Origin: WLJO01 sp945889085
GTDB lineage: Bacteria > Actinomycetota > Acidimicrobiia > Acidimicrobiales > Ilumatobacteraceae
DNA length: 64,000 nucleotides
Assembly (NCBI GenBank): GCA_945889085.1
Contig: CAMDBM010000004.1
Location: forward strand, 1 to 64,000
Direction of reading: 5' to 3'
Part shown: piece by piece, positions 60,122 through 64,000 of the stretch
Layout: each line of letters starts with the position of its first letter
Position numbering within the stretch: the first letter of the stretch is position 1
Notes under the pieces: generated by a model
What the model saw: the letters and a program-made list of their open reading frames with translations, nothing else
What the model was told of the DNA's origin: nothing
Database searches by the model: none
Made by a program: the position numbers and the translations under genes

Positions 60122-62686
60122 GTGCGCCTCAGCGACCAGTCCGACAGCAGCAGGTTCCTCGAGGGCATCGTCGTGTCCTACGACGTCGGCACTGGTGCGA
60201 TGACCGTATTGGTGGAACTCACCGGTGGGTCGGGATCGGCATCTGACTGGAACCTGAACCTCGCCGGCCTGCAAGGCATGCAGGGGCTACAGGGGGAGAC
60301 GGGGGCCAAGGGTGATACCGGGTCGACGGGTGCGAAGGGTGACACCGGCCTAACTGGTGCAACAGGACTGCAAGGACCCACTGGCCCCAAGGGTGACACC
60401 GGCCTAACTGGTGCCACGGGCGCCAAGGGTGACACGGGTGCAACCGGCCTGACCGGCGACACCGGCTTGACGGGTGACACCGGCTTGACGGGTGACACCG
60501 GCTTGACGGGTGATACCGGCAGCCAAGGCGACACGGGCGCTGGTGTTACCGGTGCAACGGGTCTCACCGGAGAGACGGGCCTCACCGGTGACACGGGTAT
60601 TCAGGGCGCGACGGGTCTGCAGGGCCCGACCGGGCCCAAGGGAGACACCGGCTCCACCGGCCCGCAGGGCGACACCGGCATTCAGGGACTCCAGGGCGTG
60701 ACCGGCCCCGGTTACAACGCCAGCTCGACCACCTCGGTGGCGATAGCGGTCGGCTCGAAGTCGTTCACGGTGCAGTCCGGCCTCGCGTACAGCGTGGGTG
60801 CGCGTGCGCGTGCTGCATCGGCGGCGGACGCTGGCAACTTTGTCGAGGGTTACGTGACGAACTACGTGGGCACCACGCTCGTGGTGAACGTTGACTGGAT
60901 CGGTGGCTCCGGCATGTACGCAGATTGGCTGATCAATATCTCTGGCAGCGTCGGCAGCACCGGCCCGACCGGTCCGATTGGGCCCACCGGTCCGTCAGGT
61001 GTCACCGGCCCGACCGGCCCTGGTTATTACGGCACCTCGACCTCGTCGGTGCTCATCGGCCTCGGGGACAAGTCCTTCGCGACTCAGTCAAATCTCGGGT
61101 ACGCCGAGGGCATGAGAGTGCGTGTCTGCGACTGTGGTGGCGGCAACGAGACCATGGACGGCGAAGTGAAGTCCTACAACGTCGCCACCGGCGTGTTAGT
61201 GGTGACGGTTGACAGCATCGTAGGAGGCGGCACCAAGTCTGCCTGGTCCATCTATCTCACGGGCGACTTCGGTCCAACTGGGCCGCAGGGCAACACCGGC
61301 ACCACCGGGCCTCAGGGCGTCACCGGCCCCACCGGAGCGACAGTCGCGGGTACGGCGAGCTCGACGAGCAAGACAATTGCGAACACGGGCTCGTTCACCG
61401 GGTTCACGACCTCGCCGCTCAACATGGCTCTCGTACCGGGTGTTCGAATCCGAGTTGCGATCACGGCGACACCGACCTCGTACATGGAGGGCACGGTCAC
61501 TTCGTACACCCCGGCTACGGGCGCGCTCACCTTCGCCGCCGACTATTCGTCGGGTTCCGGATCGGCGACGGCCTGGAACATCAACATCGCCGGTGCCGTC
61601 GGTACCACGGGGGCAACGGGTCTCACTGGCGCAACCGGTCTGCAAGGCCCGACTGGTCCGAAGGGTGACACGGGTTCGACTGGTCCGAAAGGTGACACGG
61701 GTTCGACGGGTCTGACGGGTTCGACGGGTCTGACGGGTCTCACCGGCGACACCGGCTTGACGGGTGCGACCGGTCTGCAGGGCCTGACGGGTCCGCAGGG
61801 TGATACGGGTGCGACGGGCGCGAAGGGTGACACGGGTCTGCAAGGCTCAACTGGCCCTATCGGTGCTGGGCTGGAGGTGCTCGGCACGTTCGGGGATACG
61901 GGTGGACTGAGCGGCGTCAGCGCTCCGGCAATCGGTGCCGCCTACCTGATCGTTGGTGATCTGTGGGTGTGGGACGGCAGCACCTGGGTGAACGCCGGCC
62001 AGATCCAAGGCGCGCTGGGTGACACAGGCCTCCAGGGCGACACGGGCGTTCAGGGTGACACGGGTAGTCAGGGCGGCAAGGGCGACACCGGTTCGCAGGG
62101 CCTGCAGGGCCTGACCGGTCCGCAGGGTGATACTGGTGCTACCGGTATTCAGGGCCCCGCGGGCGCAACGGGCCCCGTTGGTGCAAGCGGTCTGCAGGGC
62201 CCCATCGGCCCGACGGGCGATACCGGGGCAACCGGCCCTCAGGGCGACACTGGTCTGCAGGGCTCCACCGGCCCGGCCGGTGCTACGGGGCCCACGGTCG
62301 GCGCTGGATTGATCAGCGGCGGAGGAGCATCGGCCAACTTGGATGCGGCCGTATCGACCTACGTCGGCCCCTTCTTGTGGCCCAATGGGTCAACCGCGAC
62401 AGAGTCTGATGCACAGGTCACGCTCCTGCGGGCAGGAACACTGTCGAACTTTGTGTTCGTGGTGAAGGCTGCGCCGGGTGCCGGCAAGTCGTGGGTGGCG
62501 ACTGTTCGCAAGAACGGTGTGAGTACCGCAGTCACGTGCACGATTAGCGGCACACCTGCAGTTCGTTGCACCGACACCACAAACACTGTGTCCTTCGCGG
62601 TCAATGACAAGATCTCGATCCTGATTGTCCCGTCTGGCGGTCCGGCGAACAGCAACACGGCTGCTTGGGTGGCTAATTTCGGCTAG
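60122..62686 (+). CDS. Open downstream segment of the collagen-like protein
   Basis: After the second TAA the same frame stays open for 854 codons from GTG 60122. It encodes the second half of module 1 (SYDVGTGAMTVLVELTGGSG), a long Gly-x-y block rich in GDT and GLT triplets, modules 2-4, a short WDG module (61870-62025), another collagen block and a 129-residue C-terminal domain with two Cys, probably a trimerising beta domain. The GTG has no ribosome-binding site and lacks a signal peptide, so independent translation as a surface protein is unlikely. A gene caller may nevertheless list this piece alone. Confidence 0.55.
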   Translation: MRLSDQSDSSRFLEGIVVSYDVGTGAMTVLVELTGGSGSASDWNLNLAGLQGMQGLQGETGAKGDTGSTGAKGDTGLTGATGLQGPTGPKGDTGLTGATGAKGDTGATGLTGDTGLTGDTGLTGDTGLTGDTGSQGDTGAGVTGATGLTGETGLTGDTGIQGATGLQGPTGPKGDTGSTGPQGDTGIQGLQGVTGPGYNASSTTSVAIAVGSKSFTVQSGLAYSVGARARAASAADAGNFVEGYVTNYVGTTLVVNVDWIGGSGMYADWLINISGSVGSTGPTGPIGPTGPSGVTGPTGPGYYGTSTSSVLIGLGDKSFATQSNLGYAEGMRVRVCDCGGGNETMDGEVKSYNVATGVLVVTVDSIVGGGTKSAWSIYLTGDFGPTGPQGNTGTTGPQGVTGPTGATVAGTASSTSKTIANTGSFTGFTTSPLNMALVPGVRIRVAITATPTSYMEGTVTSYTPATGALTFAADYSSGSGSATAWNINIAGAVGTTGATGLTGATGLQGPTGPKGDTGSTGPKGDTGSTGLTGSTGLTGLTGDTGLTGATGLQGLTGPQGDTGATGAKGDTGLQGSTGPIGAGLEVLGTFGDTGGLSGVSAPAIGAAYLIVGDLWVWDGSTWVNAGQIQGALGDTGLQGDTGVQGDTGSQGGKGDTGSQGLQGLTGPQGDTGATGIQGPAGATGPVGASGLQGPIGPTGDTGATGPQGDTGLQGSTGPAGATGPTVGAGLISGGGASANLDAAVSTYVGPFLWPNGSTATESDAQVTLLRAGTLSNFVFVVKAAPGAGKSWVATVRKNGVSTAVTCTISGTPAVRCTDTTNTVSFAVNDKISILIVPSGGPANSNTAAWVANFG
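60458..60520 (+). repeat. Tandem 18-base repeats in a collagen block
   Basis: The 18-base unit GACACCGGCTTGACGGGT is repeated three times without change (60458-60475, 60476-60493, 60494-60511), and a partial fourth copy follows. It encodes GDTGLT-type hexapeptides. Identical DNA repeats of this kind can change copy number by slippage, and they also make assembly less certain. Confidence 0.9.
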
Positions 62687-62831
62687 GAACGATCCCGGTC
62701 ACTCCTCGTCGGCCGTTGTATCCGGTCGCCGTGGCGTGCCGTAACCACTCCGTCGGCGTCATGTCGGGGGAGGGCCTTCGTCTACCCGATACTGCGGACA
62801 CGAGTTCATCGTCGTCTCCGCCAGCAACGCA

Positions 62832-62875
62832 CAACGGGCCGGGTTCCACGATTTTCGTGGGAACCCGGCCCGTTG
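62832..62875. terminator. Bidirectional terminator hairpin
   Basis: CAACGGGCCGGGTTCC at 62832-62847 pairs with GGAACCCGGCCCGTTG at 62860-62875, extended inward by ACG/CGT with one bulge, around an ATTTT loop. The stem is strong. It lies between the convergent collagen-like gene (stop 62686) and the membrane protein gene (stop 62933). The rest of this 246-base gap shows nothing recognisable. Confidence 0.8.
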
Positions 62876-62932
62876 CCGTTGTTCACTGATGCTTACCGGT
62901 GCGGTCAGCAGGTGCCGACCGTGTGAGCGTGA

Positions 62933-63541
62933 TCAGCCGATCGGAACCACACGACCGGAGGTGGCCAGCGCAACTGCCTGACCGCTCGGGTCGTAGATCT
63001 CGATCTGCACGTCAACATTCGGGAACGCCACGTACACGTTTGTGATCTTGTTCTTGTTGTAGACGACGATCGAGCCGTCTGCGTTGGTGATGAGTACCGA
63101 ACCCTCGGCTTCGCCAGCCTTGGTGGTAACTCCGAAGGCGTCCTTGATCGGGTACGAACCGATCACGCGGTAGATGGCTTGTGACTCGTTGGAGTTGCCG
63201 TCCTTGGGGATGTACCGGATGGTGGCCTGACCGTTTGCGAGCGTCTGGAGGACGTACTGATTGTCTGCCTCGTCGCCGGCCCAGTACACCTTGCGGCCGA
63301 GCGCTGTTACTGCGGTCTTCAGACCGTCGGCATTCAACCCGATTTGCTGTGTGGTCGAGCCGTTCGGGCTGGAGCTCTTGGAGTCGTTGCCACCCGCAGC
63401 GAACGCAATGATCGCGGCAATGATCACCACGATCACAGCACCCGCAATGGTCGCGGTTCTGCGGTTGTTCTGGAGCCAGGCACCTGCAGGGGGCTGCGGA
63501 GCGGCCGGTTGTTCCAGTTGGAAGTTCTCTTGATCGGTCAT
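62933..63541 (-). CDS. Uncharacterised single-span membrane protein
   Basis: The protein has 202 residues: a Gln/Pro-rich cytoplasmic N terminus (about 1-25), one membrane helix (TIAGAVIVVIIAAIIAFAAGG, about 30-50), a Ser/Asn-rich linker and an extracytoplasmic domain of 120 residues (VYWAGDEADNQYVLQTLANGQATIRYIPKDG ... FPNVDVQIEIYDPSGQAVALATSGRV, shown here only in part) that looks beta-rich. I do not recognise the family. ATG at 63541 has an AAGGGTGG ribosome-binding site; a TAGCCT -10 element at 63595-63600 implies a leader of about 45 bases. Confidence 0.75.
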   Translation of the reverse strand: MTDQENFQLEQPAAPQPPAGAWLQNNRRTATIAGAVIVVIIAAIIAFAAGGNDSKSSSPNGSTTQQIGLNADGLKTAVTALGRKVYWAGDEADNQYVLQTLANGQATIRYIPKDGNSNESQAIYRVIGSYPIKDAFGVTTKAGEAEGSVLITNADGSIVVYNKNKITNVYVAFPNVDVQIEIYDPSGQAVALATSGRVVPIG

Positions 63542-63707
63542 GAACCACCCTTGGGACGTACGGGACCGAGCGCTTGCTCGCGCTGGGTGGGAAAAGGCTA
63601 GCGCAGCGTGGTGGTCGAATGGTGGCACGGCGCAGCATGTTCACCGTGACGCCTGTCCCTGTTCCGCCCGTTCCCGCACGAGCCGAGTGGCCGATACCGT
63701 GCACTCG

Positions 63708-63917
63708 GTGAGCCGCCGCCAGTCCGTCCTGCTGTACGCCTTCTCGCTCTGGACCGTGTGGATCTGGGGTACTCGAATCTGGAACATCTGGAACGACGAC
63801 GAGCGCACAGCGGGGTTCAAGGCTGTGCACACCGTGCTTGCCGGCATCAGCGTCGTCCTCGCCGTGGCAGCGTGGTTCGTGGTGCGGAATATCCGTCGGG
63901 CTCGCCAGACCGACTAG
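63708..63917 (+). CDS. Small two-helix membrane protein
   Basis: This protein has 69 residues with two hydrophobic helices (VLLYAFSLWTVWIWGTRIW and VHTVLAGISVVLAVAAWFVV) and a basic C-terminal tail (RNIRRARQTD). It resembles the short SCO4848-type actinobacterial membrane proteins, but I am not certain. GTG at 63708 follows a TACCGT -10 element (63695-63700) by seven bases, so the start is well supported within a longer frame. Confidence 0.7.
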   Translation: MSRRQSVLLYAFSLWTVWIWGTRIWNIWNDDERTAGFKAVHTVLAGISVVLAVAAWFVVRNIRRARQTD

Positions 63918-63927
63918 CCTTTCGACC

Positions 63928-64000
63928 GTGGGTCAGCCTGTCGCCGTCATCGAAAAGCCCAGCACCACGCCGGGCGTCATCCGTTTCGAGCTCAACCGCA
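63928..64000 (+). CDS. Start of a further gene (cut by window edge)
   Basis: GTG at 63928 follows TAGCCT (63915-63920) by seven bases, the leaderless pattern seen across this window. The 24 visible residues read MGQPVAVIEKPSTTPGVIRF then ELNR. Too little is present to assign a function; a NifU-like or similar small protein is only a guess. Confidence 0.6.
   Translation, partial: MGQPVAVIEKPSTTPGVIRFELNR

Larger units (their letters stand above)
59669..62686 (+). pseudogene. Collagen-like Thr-rich surface protein, one frame interrupted by two in-frame TAA codons
   Basis: One frame of 1005 codons runs from ATG 59669 to TAG 62684-62686 and is broken only by TAA at 59786 and 60104. It starts with a signal peptide (RAFGGVVVAAVLAGTSS, ending TPA-stop-AQ). 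Blocks of Gly-x-Thr collagen triplets alternate with four copies of an 80-residue module and one WVWDGSTWVN module. In copies 2 and 3 of the module the second TAA position is Tyr (GLAYSVGAR, NLGYAEGMR versus RLA-stop-SGGAR), and the first would restore an AYA signal-peptidase site. A pseudogene, a sequencing error or readthrough all fit. Codon use and modules stay intact, so decay is recent at most. Confidence 0.7.

Noticed and set aside
60458..60520. Regular repeats as a possible CRISPR
   Set aside because: The 18-base units are contiguous, lack spacers and encode Gly-x-y triplets in frame.

Overview
The window is gene-dense, visibly high-GC DNA from an actinobacterium. Several features suggest a deep-branching class such as Acidimicrobiia: an rpmE-prfA-prmC ... 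glyA-wecA-atp order, an F420-type LLM oxidoreductase, glucosyl-3-phosphoglycerate synthase, GTG starts, and separate b, b' and delta ATP synthase genes. This is an inference from gene content; no rRNA lies in the window. I see no tRNA, rRNA, CRISPR array, insertion sequence or integrase, and no gene-free stretch longer than about 300 bases.

Layout. 1-5000 (minus): a cut-off FAD monooxygenase, an LLM oxidoreductase and a fixB-fixC-fixX-fixA electron-transfer flavoprotein operon. 5000-10300: DedA membrane protein, old-yellow-enzyme/2,4-dienoyl-CoA reductase-type flavoprotein, methyltransferase, M48 protease, esterase. 10300-17700: lgt, the overlapping gatC-gatA-gatB, a folB-folK fusion, a diverged dihydropteroate-synthase-like gene next to gpgS, and a GDT1-type transporter. 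17700-27400: an MprAB/PepD-like two-component system beside an HtrA protease, a PPOX-fold protein, a thioredoxin-like protein, an MFS transporter, an inactive rhomboid-like protein, DUF2889, a metallo-beta-lactamase-fold hydrolase and an L,D-transpeptidase. 27500-32700: an acyl-CoA synthetase and a SNF2 helicase/SWIM pair. 32700-42700: rpmE, an unknown gene, prfA, prmC, an opposite-strand insertion of an S9 peptidase and a thiolase-like gene, then rpiB, glyA and wecA. 42665-50760: a complete F0F1 ATP synthase operon (atpZ, atpI, B, E, F, F', H, A, G, D, C). 50770-54890: a membrane protein and three lipid/short-chain metabolism genes. 54890-62690: a polyprenyl-phosphate sugar synthase-like GT2 with a giant double GT-C membrane protein, divergent from a long collagen-like Thr-rich protein. 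62900-64000: two small membrane proteins and the start of another gene.

Two signals stand out. First, about twenty start codons have a TAnnnT -10 element only 6-10 bases upstream, so leaderless transcription looks normal here, and this fixes several start codons. Second, the collagen-like gene (59669-62686) is one continuous frame broken by two in-frame TAA codons, each exactly where tyrosine is expected (a signal-peptidase AYA site and a conserved Tyr of a repeated module), although TAA is a normal stop elsewhere in the window. It lies head-to-head with two putative surface glycosyltransferases, so it may be a glycosylated surface protein locus.
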